Below, piece by piece: positions 50,790-61,300 of a stretch of 64,000 bases of DNA. Each line of letters begins with the position of its first letter. Position 1 is the stretch's first letter. The stretch covers positions 1 to 64,000 of the forward strand of contig CAMCPM010000010.1 of NCBI GenBank assembly GCA_945876755.1. Reading direction: 5' to 3'. The translations under genes and the position numbers were made by a program. This stretch comes from an uncultured Clostridia bacterium (GTDB lineage Bacteria > Bacillota > Clostridia > Oscillospirales > Ruminococcaceae). Under the pieces are notes generated by a model. That model did not search any database. It saw only the letters and a program-made list of their open reading frames with translations, and was not told where the DNA came from.

Positions 50790-52028
50790 TTAAACAATAT
50801 ATCTTTGTCCGGGAGCAGACCTTACCACGCCCTCAATTTCAAGGTCGGTCAGCAGCATAAGCATATCGGAAATATCCATCTCACACTCCGCTGCAAGCTC
50901 GTCTGCCAGAAGCGGCTTGCCTGCCTTTTTCAATATATTGCAGACCATTGCTTCGTCCTCGTTAAGTACAGATACGTCAAAATCTTCGGCATCATCTTCA
51001 GTCTGCACAGGAGGGTTAAACGTTTCAGTTTTTTCCTGTACTTCAGCATAAGGGTCAATGCGCATCGCCTGCTTGTACACCGTGCTTGTTCTTCCGTTGG
51101 GAAGCTTCGCCGTAACCGCTGCGTGTGCATTTGCTATTTTATGTCCGTAATTTTCATAATATTCATACACAATATCCCTTACGCCGCAAAGACATACAGC
51201 ACCGTCCCTTATCAGAGAAACATTTCCTCCGTAGCGTTTGTCAAACAGGTCGTGGGGAGCAAGCGCAAATATATCCTTGCCCTGACTGAGCGCAAGATTT
51301 GCGGTAATAAGTGCGCCGCTTTTCACCGCTGCCTCTGCAACTATCGTACCGAGAGAAAGTCCCGAAAGTATTCTGTTCCGTGCAGGAAAAGATACAGGAT
51401 TCCCCCCTGTCAGCGGATAATATTCCGAAATAAACAGACCGTTTGCTTCGATTTCCTCACGGTAACAGGTATTTTCCTTAGGGTAATCACGGTCGAGTCC
51501 GCAGCCGAGAACTGCAATTGTTTTTCCGCCGTTTCTTACAGCTGCAAGGTTTGCGGTAATATCAATACCCACTGCAAAACCGCTTACAATTGTTATTCCA
51601 AGACTGCAAAGCTCCTTAACAAGCGCCGCAGTTACCTTTACGCTGTACTCGGACGGTTTTCTCGTACCTACTACCGACAGACTGAAATCATTCTCAAGGC
51701 AGCTCAAATCTCCGCGGCAGAAAAGCACCGCAGGAGGATTATATATGTTTTTCAGTCTTTCGGGGTACGCCTCGTCATCAAAAGTAAGAATATAAATATT
51801 GTGCTTTTCGCAGTATGAAACAAGCTCGTTTAACTGTTCGGGAGTTGTTCTTTCATCCGCTTTTCTTTCTTTTTCGGTCAGCATTTTTTTACGAAAGTCC
51901 GCATTATCAAGCGCACTGCAAGCTTCCGAAACTGTACCGAAGCCGGAAACAGCTTCCCATATTCTGCTGTTTCCGCAGCCGAAGCAGTTTACGATACGAA
52001 GCCATTCTAAAACATTCTGTCCGTTCAT
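50790..52028 (-). CDS. dprA: DNA processing protein DprA
   Basis: 412 aa. Loads RecA on incoming single-stranded DNA in transformation. N-terminal SAM-like region (EWLRIVNCFGCGNSRIWEAV), then the Rossmann core SVVGTRKPSEYSVKVTAALV, VSGFAVGIDITANLAAVRNG, FPARNRILSGLSLGTIVAEA, SGALITANLALSQGKDIFAL, and a C-terminal winged helix (VLNEDEAMVCNILKKAGKPL). With the ComEA-like gene at 15.9-17.2 kb it hints at natural competence, though no comEC or pilus genes are in the window. Confidence 0.95.
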   Translation of the reverse strand: MNGQNVLEWLRIVNCFGCGNSRIWEAVSGFGTVSEACSALDNADFRKKMLTEKERKADERTTPEQLNELVSYCEKHNIYILTFDDEAYPERLKNIYNPPAVLFCRGDLSCLENDFSLSVVGTRKPSEYSVKVTAALVKELCSLGITIVSGFAVGIDITANLAAVRNGGKTIAVLGCGLDRDYPKENTCYREEIEANGLFISEYYPLTGGNPVSFPARNRILSGLSLGTIVAEAAVKSGALITANLALSQGKDIFALAPHDLFDKRYGGNVSLIRDGAVCLCGVRDIVYEYYENYGHKIANAHAAVTAKLPNGRTSTVYKQAMRIDPYAEVQEKTETFNPPVQTEDDAEDFDVSVLNEDEAMVCNILKKAGKPLLADELAAECEMDISDMLMLLTDLEIEGVVRSAPGQRYIV

Positions 52029-52044
52029 TTTGCAGCTCCTTTCG

Positions 52045-52830
52045 TCACTTCATAAGCTCCCACATAATAATTCCGGCAGCCATTGCAGCATTGAGAGAAT
52101 TAACATTTCCCTGCATTTTTATTGTAACTCTTTCACTGCACATAGAACTTACCTCCCGAGGCAGACCGTTTCCTTCGTTGCCTATCAGAACAGCACCGCC
52201 TTTAGAGAAATCACATTCGGTAAGCGAAACTGCGTCAGGATCTATTACAGCAGCAAATGTGGGTACTCCCCTTTTCTCAAACAACGGAAAAACCTCGTCA
52301 AACTTAACCTCGGAAACGTTCAGTCTGAACAGGCTTCCCATAGTAGAACGCACGACCTTAGGATTATACAGGTCGCAGCAGTCAGCGAGGAAAACAGCGT
52401 CAACTCCTACTGCATCGGCGGTACGGATAACAGTACCAAGATTTCCGGGATCCTGCAGCGAATGGAGCAGCAGGTACTTTCCCCCGTTTTTTATTGTATC
52501 AGAAAATAACGGTTTGTCAAGAGTCCTGCATATTGCAAAAATCCCCTGCGAATTTTCCGTTGCGGACATTTTATCAGCCAATTCGTCTGAGATGAGAAAA
52601 ACTCTTTCACGATCCTGAAAATTCAATGCTTCGCCATGCTGTGAAAGCCGTTCAAGGCAGTTCTCAGTCACAAAAACAGAGTGAAGCTCTGCATTTTCAG
52701 CAATTGCGTCGGCAACGAGCCGCACACCCTCAAGAGTAAACATACCGTTTTCCCTGCGATATTTTTTTCCGCTTAAAAGCTTCTGATAAAGCCTGATATT
52801 GGGGTTGTCCTTCGACGTGATCTCCTGCAT
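52045..52830 (-). CDS. SpoU/TrmH-family RNA 2'-O-methyltransferase
   Basis: 261 aa. An N-terminal substrate-binding domain (IRLYQKLLSGKKYRRENGMF, EGVRLVADAIAENAELHSVF) precedes the SPOUT knot domain: HSLQDPGNLGTVIRTADAVG, VFLADCCDLYNPKVVRSTMG, VLIGNEGNGLPREV, VTIKMQGNVNSLNAAMAAGI. Members methylate ribose in rRNA or tRNA with SAM; the target here is not identifiable. RBS AGGTG. Lies between dprA and rplT. Confidence 0.9.
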   Translation of the reverse strand: MQEITSKDNPNIRLYQKLLSGKKYRRENGMFTLEGVRLVADAIAENAELHSVFVTENCLERLSQHGEALNFQDRERVFLISDELADKMSATENSQGIFAICRTLDKPLFSDTIKNGGKYLLLHSLQDPGNLGTVIRTADAVGVDAVFLADCCDLYNPKVVRSTMGSLFRLNVSEVKFDEVFPLFEKRGVPTFAAVIDPDAVSLTECDFSKGGAVLIGNEGNGLPREVSSMCSERVTIKMQGNVNSLNAAMAAGIIMWELMK

Positions 52831-52863
52831 AACTCACCTTCCTAAAATATCACAATAAACTGC

Positions 52864-52900
52864 AAAAGTCAGAAGCAAAAAATTCACTTCTGACCTTTAA
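52864..52900 (-). terminator. Terminator of the infC-rpmI-rplT operon
   Basis: Minus strand: AAAGGTCAGAAG ... CTTCTGACTTTT, a ten-base stem with an AT loop, 12 bases past the rplT stop. Confidence 0.75.
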
Positions 52901-52911
52901 GCAATTTTCAA

Positions 52912-53265
52912 TTAAAGAGCAGCCTTTGCCTTTTCGGTAAGAGCTGTGAAACCTGCAGCATCGTTAATTGCAATCTCGGAAAGCATCTTTCTGTTGAGAG
53001 TGATGCCAGCCTTTTTAAGACCGTTCATGAATGTGGAATAGTTCATGCCGTTCATCTTGCAAGCTGCGGAAATTCTTGTGATCCAGAGCTTTCTGAAATC
53101 ACGCTTCTTGAGACGTCTGCCAACATAAGCGTAATTGCCGGATTTCATAACGGCTTCCTTAGCCATCTTGAAATGCTTGCTCTTAGCGCCCCAGTAACCC
53201 TTAGCAAGCTTTAATGTTTTATTTCTTCTCTTACGAGTAGCCATTGCTCCCTTAACACGAGCCAT
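52912..53265 (-). CDS. rplT: 50S ribosomal protein L20
   Basis: 117 aa, very basic. [80 protein letters not shown] are the family signatures. Early assembly protein and, in Firmicutes, the repressor that binds the infC leader. Third gene of infC-rpmI-rplT. Confidence 0.98.
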   Translation of the reverse strand: MARVKGAMATRKRRNKTLKLAKGYWGAKSKHFKMAKEAVMKSGNYAYVGRRLKKRDFRKLWITRISAACKMNGMNYSTFMNGLKKAGITLNRKMLSEIAINDAAGFTALTEKAKAAL

Positions 53266-53316
53266 AATCTTTTACCTCCGTTTAATTAGTTGTAGTTGAT
53301 GTACAGCCGTTACCTA

Positions 53317-53514
53317 TTATTTGTAAGGGATAAGCTGCTTTACTGTTGCTGTATTTGCAGAGCCTGTATAGCCTGCTGCTCTGTTGATTCTCTTGCGCTT
53401 TGTAGCTTTCTGAGTAAGTCTGTGACGTCTGTTGGTCTTCTGGTACTTTACCATACCGCTCTTAGTGAGCTTGAAACGCTTTTTAGCGCCGGAATGTGTC
53501 TTCTGCTTTGGCAT
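53317..53514 (-). CDS. rpmI: 50S ribosomal protein L35
   Basis: 65 aa, basic: [61 protein letters not shown]. Lies between infC and rplT in the conserved translation-initiation operon. Confidence 0.98.
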   Translation of the reverse strand: MPKQKTHSGAKKRFKLTKSGMVKYQKTNRRHRLTQKATKRKRINRAAGYTGSANTATVKQLIPYK

Positions 53515-53556
53515 AATATATCCTCCTTTAATTTAGACAAAAGCTGTCCTTGCTGT

Positions 53557-54081
53557 TTATTTTGAAGCCTTCGGGGAAACGAACATAACAAGTGCACGTC
53601 CCTCCATTTTGCACGGCTTTTCAACAATACCTGCTTCCGAGCAAGCCTCCTTGAACTTTTCAAGAAGCTCCTCGCCGAGGTGCGGATGAGCAATAGCACG
53701 CTTTCTGAAACGAACGGAAACCTTTATCTTGTCGCCTGATTTCAAGAACTTGATCGCCTGATTCACCTTAGTATTGAAATCGTTGGTATCAATTGTGGAA
53801 AACATTCTGATCTCCTTGATCTCAACGACCTTCTGGTTCTTTCTGGCTTCCTTTTCACGCTTGCTCTGTTCAAAAACATACTTGCCGTAGTCCATGATCT
53901 TACACACGGGCGGAACCGCCTGCGGTGCGATCTTGACCAGATCAAATTCCTTTTCTTCCGCAAGCTTTAAAGCTTCTTTAGCCGACATAACGCCGAGCTG
54001 TGTTCCGTCATTATCGATAACACGGATTTCCTTGTCTCGGATTTCTTCATTGATCTGAACTTCTTTGCTGCTGTTGCTTAT
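53557..54081 (-). CDS. infC: Translation initiation factor IF-3, probable AUA start
   Basis: 174 aa. No ATG is usable before the conserved N-terminus (SSKEVQINEEIRDKEIRVID). GGGGGTG lies six bases before an ATA codon at 54081, so AUA is the likely start; IF-3 discriminates against such codons and thereby autoregulates, as shown for AUU in E. coli. The tracked ATG start at 54129 lies in the leader. N-domain (QLGVMSAKEALKLAEEKEFD, PPVCKIMDYGKYVFEQSKRE) and C-domain (FLKSGDKIKVSVRFRKRAIA, PKMEGRALVMFVSP-like end) are complete. Confidence 0.93.
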   Translation of the reverse strand: MSNSSKEVQINEEIRDKEIRVIDNDGTQLGVMSAKEALKLAEEKEFDLVKIAPQAVPPVCKIMDYGKYVFEQSKREKEARKNQKVVEIKEIRMFSTIDTNDFNTKVNQAIKFLKSGDKIKVSVRFRKRAIAHPHLGEELLEKFKEACSEAGIVEKPCKMEGRALVMFVSPKASK

Positions 54082-54099
54082 GGTAAGCACCCCCAAAAT

Positions 54100-54136
54100 A
54101 AATAAAAAATGAGCGGAACAGAACTGCACCGCTCAT
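54100..54136 (-). terminator. Terminator in infC leader
   Basis: Minus strand: ATGAGCGG ... CCGCTCATTTTTTATTTATTTT. The stem lies 19 bases before the infC ribosome site, as expected for an attenuator controlled by L20. Confidence 0.85.
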
Positions 54137-54270
54137 ACTGATATCATAATCCATGCGCACAGATTCCCCAATGCGCCGAAATTCAATCAAGTATTGACCT
54201 CTGCGCGCCGGTGCGGCAGGGTGAGAACGGAAAGTTCTGCTTTATTTTCATCAAGGCAAATTGCCAACGA
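54137..54270 (-). ncRNA. L20-type infC leader RNA
   Basis: The minus strand contains AGCAGAACTTTCCGTTCTCA, CCCTGCCGCACCGGCGCGCA, GAGGTCAATACTTGATTG and a terminator ahead of infC: the components of the Firmicutes L20 leader, in which L20 binding leads to premature termination. Spacing between the blocks agrees by eye; the fold was not computed. Confidence 0.8.
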
Positions 54271-54322
54271 ATATTATTATAACCCATTCAGTTCCGTTTG
54301 TCAATACCTTTTTTAAATTTTT

Positions 54323-54754
54323 TTATTCAGCCGCAGTTGTCTCTTCCGGAGCAGCCATAGCGTTGGTTTTCAGCTTGGTCTGATAAGCTTCGTTATCGAA
54401 CCACGAATCCAGGACCTCCACCGAAATGGAATAACCGTTATCGGTCTTGACATACTCGGTTATTTCTCCGCTTGTGATAAGAGACACGATTTTTTCTGTA
54501 GACAGATTAAGATACTCGCCTGCCTCTGCCTCGGTAAGATACTTATTGTCGCCGAGAGCCATTTCAGACGGCATTGTTATGTTGTTGTTTGCCGCAAACT
54601 GGGTTTCGGTCATAGTTTTGTTAAGCTTTTTAATGTTTCCGCCGATATTAAGACCTGCGATAAGAATACAGATGCCGAGGAAAATCATTCCGAGAAATGT
54701 TGCGTTGATACCGCCCGAGCGCTTTACCGGACGTGGGTTTGACTTATTAGCCAT
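54323..54754 (-). CDS. Membrane-anchored protein with excisionase-type HTH
   Basis: 143 aa, RBS AGGAGG. A basic N-terminus (MANKSNPRPVKRSGG) precedes one membrane helix (ATFLGMIFLGICILIAGLNI), which by the positive-inside rule places the rest outside the cell. That part has NKYLTEAEAGEYLNLSTEKI, VSLITSGEITEYVKTDNGYS and ISVEVLDSWF: the MerR_17/excisionase fold used for DNA binding in the cytoplasm. Its location between addA and infC has no clear functional link. Either the topology is reversed or the fold has another role. Confidence 0.7.
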   Translation of the reverse strand: MANKSNPRPVKRSGGINATFLGMIFLGICILIAGLNIGGNIKKLNKTMTETQFAANNNITMPSEMALGDNKYLTEAEAGEYLNLSTEKIVSLITSGEITEYVKTDNGYSISVEVLDSWFDNEAYQTKLKTNAMAAPEETTAAE

Positions 54755-54781
54755 CAGAAAGCCTCCTTAAACGTCTTGAAA

Positions 54782-57700
54782 TTACACCACCCTTACCGCC
54801 TTGCCCAAAGCAAAGGAGTAAAGATAAGCTTCTTTTACGCGCCTGCCGAAGATCCTGCCCAAAGCGGCGCTGTAAAGCTTCAATTGCAGGTCATACCGCA
54901 AAACCAGCGTTTTTTCGCTTGAAACACGGTCGGTTTTGTAGTCGATAAGAACAATCTCGCCGTCCTCGTCAAACATACAGTCGGCAATACCCTGAAGCAT
55001 ACTACTATTATTATACTCCATAAGCCGCTCATCGTCAATAGCAGTGTCGGATTTTTTGATTAAAAATTTCTGTTCCCGTCGGACGCTGTCGGATTTTTTC
55101 ATTCTGCGGTACAGTTCCGAGTCAAAAAACGCCGAAAGCTGTTCAAGGTCAAGACTTGCGCACTCCTCTGAACTGATAAGACCGTTTTCGGCAAGTCTTT
55201 CAGCTTCAGCGGCAGGGTCTTTCTCAGCGGCAGAATAATCAGCATACTGCATAAAGGTGTGCATTGCAGTACCCTTTTCCGCAGCTGTAAGCGCTCCTCG
55301 TTCCGCAGCAAATTCGGGTCTGCGGAGATAAAGTTTTCCCTCATCAGCGCTTTTGGCGATTTCGGTTACGGTAATTTTTGCAGACTTGTCGGTAAGTCCG
55401 CTGCCGTAACTGAAAGCGAAAAAGCTTTCAAGCCGTTTTACCTGCTCATTGTCGGGAACAGCCTGTACAGCCTGTTCGCCGCTGTCTTCATTATTTTCAA
55501 ACGCCGCCTTGCAGACTCTTACCGCTGCGGCTTTTTTCACGATAGGCAGAAATTCGCCGTCACGGAACCATTCTCCGTCCGGGTGAACAAGCATTACCAT
55601 AGATATCCAGTCAAGCATAGAACGTGCCCCTGCCGCAATTTCCGGAGTAATTCCGCCGGCAGTCATAATTTCAGAGCGCACCGAATCAATGGTTCTGCGG
55701 CTTTTTTCGTTGTCGGGAACAGTTATGAAAAGCTGCTCTCTCGCACGGGTCAGCGCAACATAAAAAAGACGCATTTCCTCGCTTCGGGAATCCGCACGGC
55801 TGATTTCTTTAAGCACGTCCTGCGGAAAGGAGTTATACAGCTTCAGCTTTTCTCTGTCCTGAATTTTGAACCCTATGCCGTACTCCGAATTAATCTGCAT
55901 ACGTCGTTTAAGGTCGTCATCGTTGAAGCGCTTTGAAGTACCGCAGAGAAACACAAACGGATACTCCAGGCCCTTTGACTTGTGTATCGTCTTGACCGCA
56001 ACAGCGTTTTCCGCCGATGACACAGTTGACGCACGTTTCAGGTCGCCGCTTCTGTTTATTATCATATCTATATACCGCACAAAGCCGGACAATCCTCCAC
56101 CTGAATTCTTTTCATAGCTTTCGGCAACGTCAAGCAAAAGTCTCAGATTAGCACGCTTCTGACTGCCGTCCTTATAGACCTGTACTGCGGAAAGGAAGTC
56201 TGTGCTGTCGTAAATCGTGCGGATAAGACGTTCAAGCCTTTGTGAAGCAGCGCAGTATCTCAGCTTGTCAAACAGCTTCATAAAACGTGATAACTTCATA
56301 TAAAGCGGCGAATTTTCCGCAATATCCGTACCTCCCTCAAGCACAAGCTTTACAGCACGGAAATACTGTTCTTCATCCTTCCCCTTTACCTCTGCAAGCT
56401 TTGCCATATCCTCAGCGGTAAGCATAAACATCGGCGACATCAGCACAGCAGTAAGCGGAATATTCTGCATCGGGTTGTCAATTACCGCAAGCATACTTGT
56501 CAGCACCGAAATTTCCCGTGATTCAAGATAGCCTGCCGGCTCCTCGGCATAAGCCTTTATACCTGCCGCAGAGAGCTCCTTAACATACATTTCCGCCTGA
56601 TTGTTGTTTCGCAGAAGAATACAGAAATCTCTCGGCTCGCAGGGACGCTCCTCACCCTTGTCGAAGACCTTTTTCACTCCAAGCATAGATTTGATTTTCA
56701 GAGCAGCGGCATGAGCTTCACCATTTATCATACCCTCGTCCTCGGCTTCATCGCTGACGTTTTCGTCCGAGGGAGCAATTATAATTTCCGTGGTTCTGTC
56801 ACCCTCGGGGTAGTCAAGTCCGCGAACAAGAGCCTCGGACTCGGTATAATCTATCTCGCCTGCTTCACGGCTCATAATACTGCCGAAAACATAGTTTACA
56901 AAGTCAATTACCTCGCCGCTGCTGCGGAAGTTCCTATTAAGAAAAATCGCCGCATTTGTCCCCGAAAAATCCACGCCCGTATATTCATTGGAAACCGAAA
57001 GCGCATTAAGGAACAGCTTCGGATTTGCAAGCCTGAAACGGTAGATAGACTGCTTTACATCTCCGACCGTGAACAGATTTGTTCCGCCTTTTTCGGCTTT
57101 ACCGTTCTTTGACAGCATTTTGAAAATCAAGTCCTGATTGTTGTTTGCGTCCTGAAATTCGTCTATCATTATCATGCTGTAATAATCTGACAGCTCACGG
57201 GCAAGAGCAGTTTTCACTATGCCGCCGTTTTCGTCTCTTTTTGCAAGAAGCTTTATTGCAAGCTGCTCGGCATCGGAAAAGCCAAGAGCATTTTTGCCGA
57301 TTTTAAGACTGTACAGTTCTTCGGAAAAAGTTTCGATGACCTCGTACAAATCCCTTAAAATTTCTGCGTGGACTTTGTAATCGTCCTTGATTTCATCAAG
57401 CAGAAAAATACTTTTCTCCGCCTTTTCAAGTTCTTTTTTGTACTTGCCACGAATCTCCTTGATTTTCTCGGAAACGGCTTTTTCCTCATCGTTCATACCG
57501 CGAGGAAAGCTTATTCTTGTTTTGACCTGCTCAGGCGGTGAAACTCTTTCGTCCCAGCCATACTCAGTACAGCCGAGATTTTTTATCATCAGCTTAATGC
57601 GGTCAGTTTCCGCTTCAATAGCATCGGAAGATGCTCCACACAGTTCGGCATAAAGTCTGCCTGCATACTCCGCCTGACCAAGTATTTTACGGTACTTCCC

Positions 57701-58357
57701 GTCAAGACGTTTTATGTACTCACGGGCAAGCATATCCGTTTCGGGATCAAAGCCTGCCGAATAACGCTCTGCCTGCTCCCGTACCCAATCGCCGTAAAAC
57801 GGCACCGACATGAGAAAATCGTAAATTTTCAGCACCGCTTCTTCAAGCTCGTCATCGCCCCGTTTGGCACCGCTGAAAAAGTCCGCAAGACGTTCTGTTT
57901 TCTCGGGCTGTTCCGCATAAAATTTTTCAAGAGTATTTTCCGCAGCACGCCTTTTTAACAGCATTTCTTCGGTATCGTCAAGAATACGGAAGCCTGCGGA
58001 AATGTCCAGCGACTGAATATTCTCCCGTATCATATCAAAGCAGAATGAATGTATGGTTGAAATTTTCGCTGTCTGCAATAAAGCCTGCTGACGACAAAGC
58101 CAAAGGTTATCGGGTTCTTTTTCGATTTTAGCGGACAGCGCCGCTGCCAGTCGCTGCTTCATTTGCGCGGCTGCGTCGTTAGTAAAGGTTACGACAACAA
58201 GCCTGTCGGCAGGAGTTTTATTCTCGGTATCGGAAAGTATGCCGATAAGCCGTTCAACAAGGACTGAGGTCTTGCCGCTTCCTGCGGCTGCGGAAACGAT
58301 TATTCCCGTGCCTCTCGCCGTAATAGCGTCAAGCTGTTCTTTTGTCCAGTCAGACAT
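54782..58357 (-). CDS. addA: ATP-dependent helicase/nuclease subunit A
   Basis: 1191 aa from ATG 58357 (MSDWTKEQLDAITARGTGII), seven bases after GGAGGT; the tracked GTG start is nine bases earlier. Processes double-strand breaks with AddB. UvrD-type motifs: VSAAAGSGKTSVLVERLIGI (Walker A), YSMIMIDEFQDANNNQDLIF (II), FTVGDVKQSIYRFRLANP (III), AVKTIHKSKGLEYPFVFLCG, EMRLFYVALTRAREQLFITV. The C-terminal RecB-type nuclease carries IADCMFDEDGEIVLIDYKTD. It overlaps addB by eight bases. Confidence 0.96.
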   Translation of the reverse strand: MSDWTKEQLDAITARGTGIIVSAAAGSGKTSVLVERLIGILSDTENKTPADRLVVVTFTNDAAAQMKQRLAAALSAKIEKEPDNLWLCRQQALLQTAKISTIHSFCFDMIRENIQSLDISAGFRILDDTEEMLLKRRAAENTLEKFYAEQPEKTERLADFFSGAKRGDDELEEAVLKIYDFLMSVPFYGDWVREQAERYSAGFDPETDMLAREYIKRLDGKYRKILGQAEYAGRLYAELCGASSDAIEAETDRIKLMIKNLGCTEYGWDERVSPPEQVKTRISFPRGMNDEEKAVSEKIKEIRGKYKKELEKAEKSIFLLDEIKDDYKVHAEILRDLYEVIETFSEELYSLKIGKNALGFSDAEQLAIKLLAKRDENGGIVKTALARELSDYYSMIMIDEFQDANNNQDLIFKMLSKNGKAEKGGTNLFTVGDVKQSIYRFRLANPKLFLNALSVSNEYTGVDFSGTNAAIFLNRNFRSSGEVIDFVNYVFGSIMSREAGEIDYTESEALVRGLDYPEGDRTTEIIIAPSDENVSDEAEDEGMINGEAHAAALKIKSMLGVKKVFDKGEERPCEPRDFCILLRNNNQAEMYVKELSAAGIKAYAEEPAGYLESREISVLTSMLAVIDNPMQNIPLTAVLMSPMFMLTAEDMAKLAEVKGKDEEQYFRAVKLVLEGGTDIAENSPLYMKLSRFMKLFDKLRYCAASQRLERLIRTIYDSTDFLSAVQVYKDGSQKRANLRLLLDVAESYEKNSGGGLSGFVRYIDMIINRSGDLKRASTVSSAENAVAVKTIHKSKGLEYPFVFLCGTSKRFNDDDLKRRMQINSEYGIGFKIQDREKLKLYNSFPQDVLKEISRADSRSEEMRLFYVALTRAREQLFITVPDNEKSRRTIDSVRSEIMTAGGITPEIAAGARSMLDWISMVMLVHPDGEWFRDGEFLPIVKKAAAVRVCKAAFENNEDSGEQAVQAVPDNEQVKRLESFFAFSYGSGLTDKSAKITVTEIAKSADEGKLYLRRPEFAAERGALTAAEKGTAMHTFMQYADYSAAEKDPAAEAERLAENGLISSEECASLDLEQLSAFFDSELYRRMKKSDSVRREQKFLIKKSDTAIDDERLMEYNNSSMLQGIADCMFDEDGEIVLIDYKTDRVSSEKTLVLRYDLQLKLYSAALGRIFGRRVKEAYLYSFALGKAVRVV

Positions 58358-61300
58358 TTTCCGCACCTCCGTTCATGATTTCCTTTATCTGTTCCGCCGA
58401 GTCAGGAGCATACTCACGCACTTTTGACGGCGGATAATTTCCGCATATGCTTCGGTAATCGCAGTATGAGCATGGAAGAAATCCGCCGCCGTCCATAAGC
58501 GGAACAGCTTCGATTTTTCCGCGCACAAGATTATCGGCAGTTTCCTCCAGAAGCTTATATGAATACCTGCGGAGATTTTCAAGCTGCTCCGCAGTGATAA
58601 GCTTTGAGTAAGCATAATAACCGCTTGAAGAACGCTTCACGGGAATAAACCTTCCGCCGCAGTCAGCCTCCATTGCCGTGATAACTTCATCGTCCAGCAG
58701 GACGGCTCCCTTCATTTTGTATGTATCGTTTAGAACGCCGTTCAGAGCCGCCTCGTCGTCAGAACGCCCCAAACCTGCGGCAGCGTCCTTGGCAGGCATA
58801 TACAGTACGCCCGACGGTACAGCGTCTCTGAATCTGCCCTTGTGGTTCAAGTCGGTAAGCGCAAAAAGGTACAAAAGCATCTGCATATTAACGCCGTAAA
58901 GCAGGTCCTCATACCGAAAATCCTTTGTACCCGATTTGTAGTCAATAACACGGATATAAGCCGTACCATCCTTTCGGTAAAGGTCAACACGGTCGACCGT
59001 TCCCTCAAAATAAACGGTTATTCCGCCCGGAGTAACCAGCTTCAGCGGAGGCTCGTCACCGTCTCTTTTTAAAGTGTACTCAAACTCTTCAGGTACAAAG
59101 CCGCTCTGAGCAAGCTCCTCAGAAAGTCTTTGCAAAATATCCGTCAGCGTATCGGAAAGCCTTGAAAACGCCGCTTTATAGCGCCGTGTCTTTCCATAAT
59201 CGCCGCCGACTGCATCGCTTTTGTAATATTCGTCAAGATGTTTTTTGACCTGAGCCGTGATTTCCGCACGGCTCATATTAACAAATTCCTGCTTGCTTTT
59301 TTCACGAAGTATTCCGCACAGGCAGTAGTGTATCGCGTTTCCTCTTGACGGACTGTCAAGCTCGATTTTTTCGGGCGGATATATGTGCAGACCCTTTTCG
59401 CAGTAATACATAAACGGGCATTTGCGGTAATCCTCAAATCGGGAAGCCGACATTGAAACGGTACTTCCGAAAAGCTTTTTTCCCGTTTCAGCAGAAAGCG
59501 AGTGCCCCACGGAATTTTCAACAGCTTTAAGGTATGCAAGCCGCTCCGAATATTCGGGAATTTCGTCAAGTGCCGCAAAAAGACTTGCAGACTCTGTATC
59601 GCTGCGCTTATAGCAGCGGACATACTGATAATAAGCCGCCCCTGCCGTAGTACAGAACGAAAGCAGTCCCCTGCCGTTAAAATCGGTTACTGACTCTGCA
59701 CCGAACATTTCGGCAGTCTGTGCGATTATCACCGACGAATAAAGCGGCTTGCCCGAAACGTCCGACATTGCATATGACATATAAAGCTTTTCCGAAGCGC
59801 CCGAAAGCACGGAATACGCCACAAAGCGCTCTTCTGCAAGCTTATCCTTGACTCCGCCCGAAAGGGTGATTCCCGCATTTTCAAGAGCAAGGCGGTCACG
59901 GTCGCTGAAAAGTCCCTCAGGCTTTGCCGCATAAGGGAAGATACCCTCATTTACCCCCACCGCAAAGATAACCTTCGGCTCGGCAAGACGCGCCGTATGC
60001 GCCGCCATGAACTGCACGCAGTCAAGAGTCTGAGGCGGAGAAGAAAGCTTCAGCTTTGACACAGCCGATGAAAAAATTTCCGCAAAATCCGCAAGACTGA
60101 GTTTTGTATCGGCAAGCACCCTGTTCAAAGTCTCCAGCAGACCGCAAAGCAGCTCCCAAAGCTGTTTAACCTCACGAACCGCCGCAAGCGCAGCGGCGTC
60201 CTCGGTAGTGCAGTTATCGTACATTGCGCACAGATTTTCAAATAGTCCCACATCGTCAAAAAGAGTCAGTAATGCGGCACAGATGGTTTTACCGTCAGCA
60301 TTTTCACAGGTACTTCCAAACTTGAAAATCGGCTCGGCAACACACTGTCTGACCTGCTCTGCGCCATATCTTACATCATCATACACAAACGGCTCTCTCC
60401 ACATTTTTCCGTCAACGTTCCATTTGTAGCAGTAGCTTTCCGCTGCGGCAATTTCGCTTTCGTCAAGACCGAGCATACCCGTTTTCATATAGCGGAGCCA
60501 GTCCTCGGAGGAAGCATTTTTGTCCGCCGCAAGAGCAAGTGCAGACTTTACAAAAATAAACAGAGCCTTATGGGCAGCAGTATGATTTTCGTCGGTATAA
60601 AAAGGTATGTCATAACGTTCAAAAGCGCTTTCCATTACCGAGGAATAGCTTTCTTTCTGCCGTGCGAGAACAGCTATATCGTTGTAACGATAGCCCTCCT
60701 CCATGACAAGACGGCGTATCTCAGAGCAGACAAAGTCCCCCTCGTCATAGCCGTCGGCGGCACGGTAAACCTTTACCGCACTGCATTTTCCGTTAAATTT
60801 CTCTCTGACGTAACGCAGAACGTTTTCGCTGAAAAATGCAAGCTCAGGCGCACGGAAGCGCTTTTGCTCCGTAAGCATATCATTTTTCACGGGAATGTTG
60901 TAGTCAGCAGCAGTCTGCATAAGTTTGCTTATTGTCCTGTTTACCGTTTCAAAAATTGAGTAATTCACCGGTTTACGGTCAGCCGTTGCAAGGCATATCG
61001 TTACGCTCTCGCTCTGTGTTATAACCGCTTTGAGAAAAGCGTGTTCGTCCGCAGTAAAGCTTTTGAATGCGTCGATAAACACGGTTTTTCCGCAGAAATA
61101 ACCGTTTTTCGAGGCACGCCTCGCCGCTTCTGCGATATCTCCTTCGCCGTCCTTATAGCCGCTTTCGGAGAGCATTTTCCCGTACTCGGAATAAATTAAC
61201 GCAATGTCCGAAACCTTATCCCTTACGCTTTCGTCAAGTCCGTCTGTACAGGCTGCAAGCTGTTCGGCAGTAATTCCGCTGAGAGTAAGCTCCTTTACAA

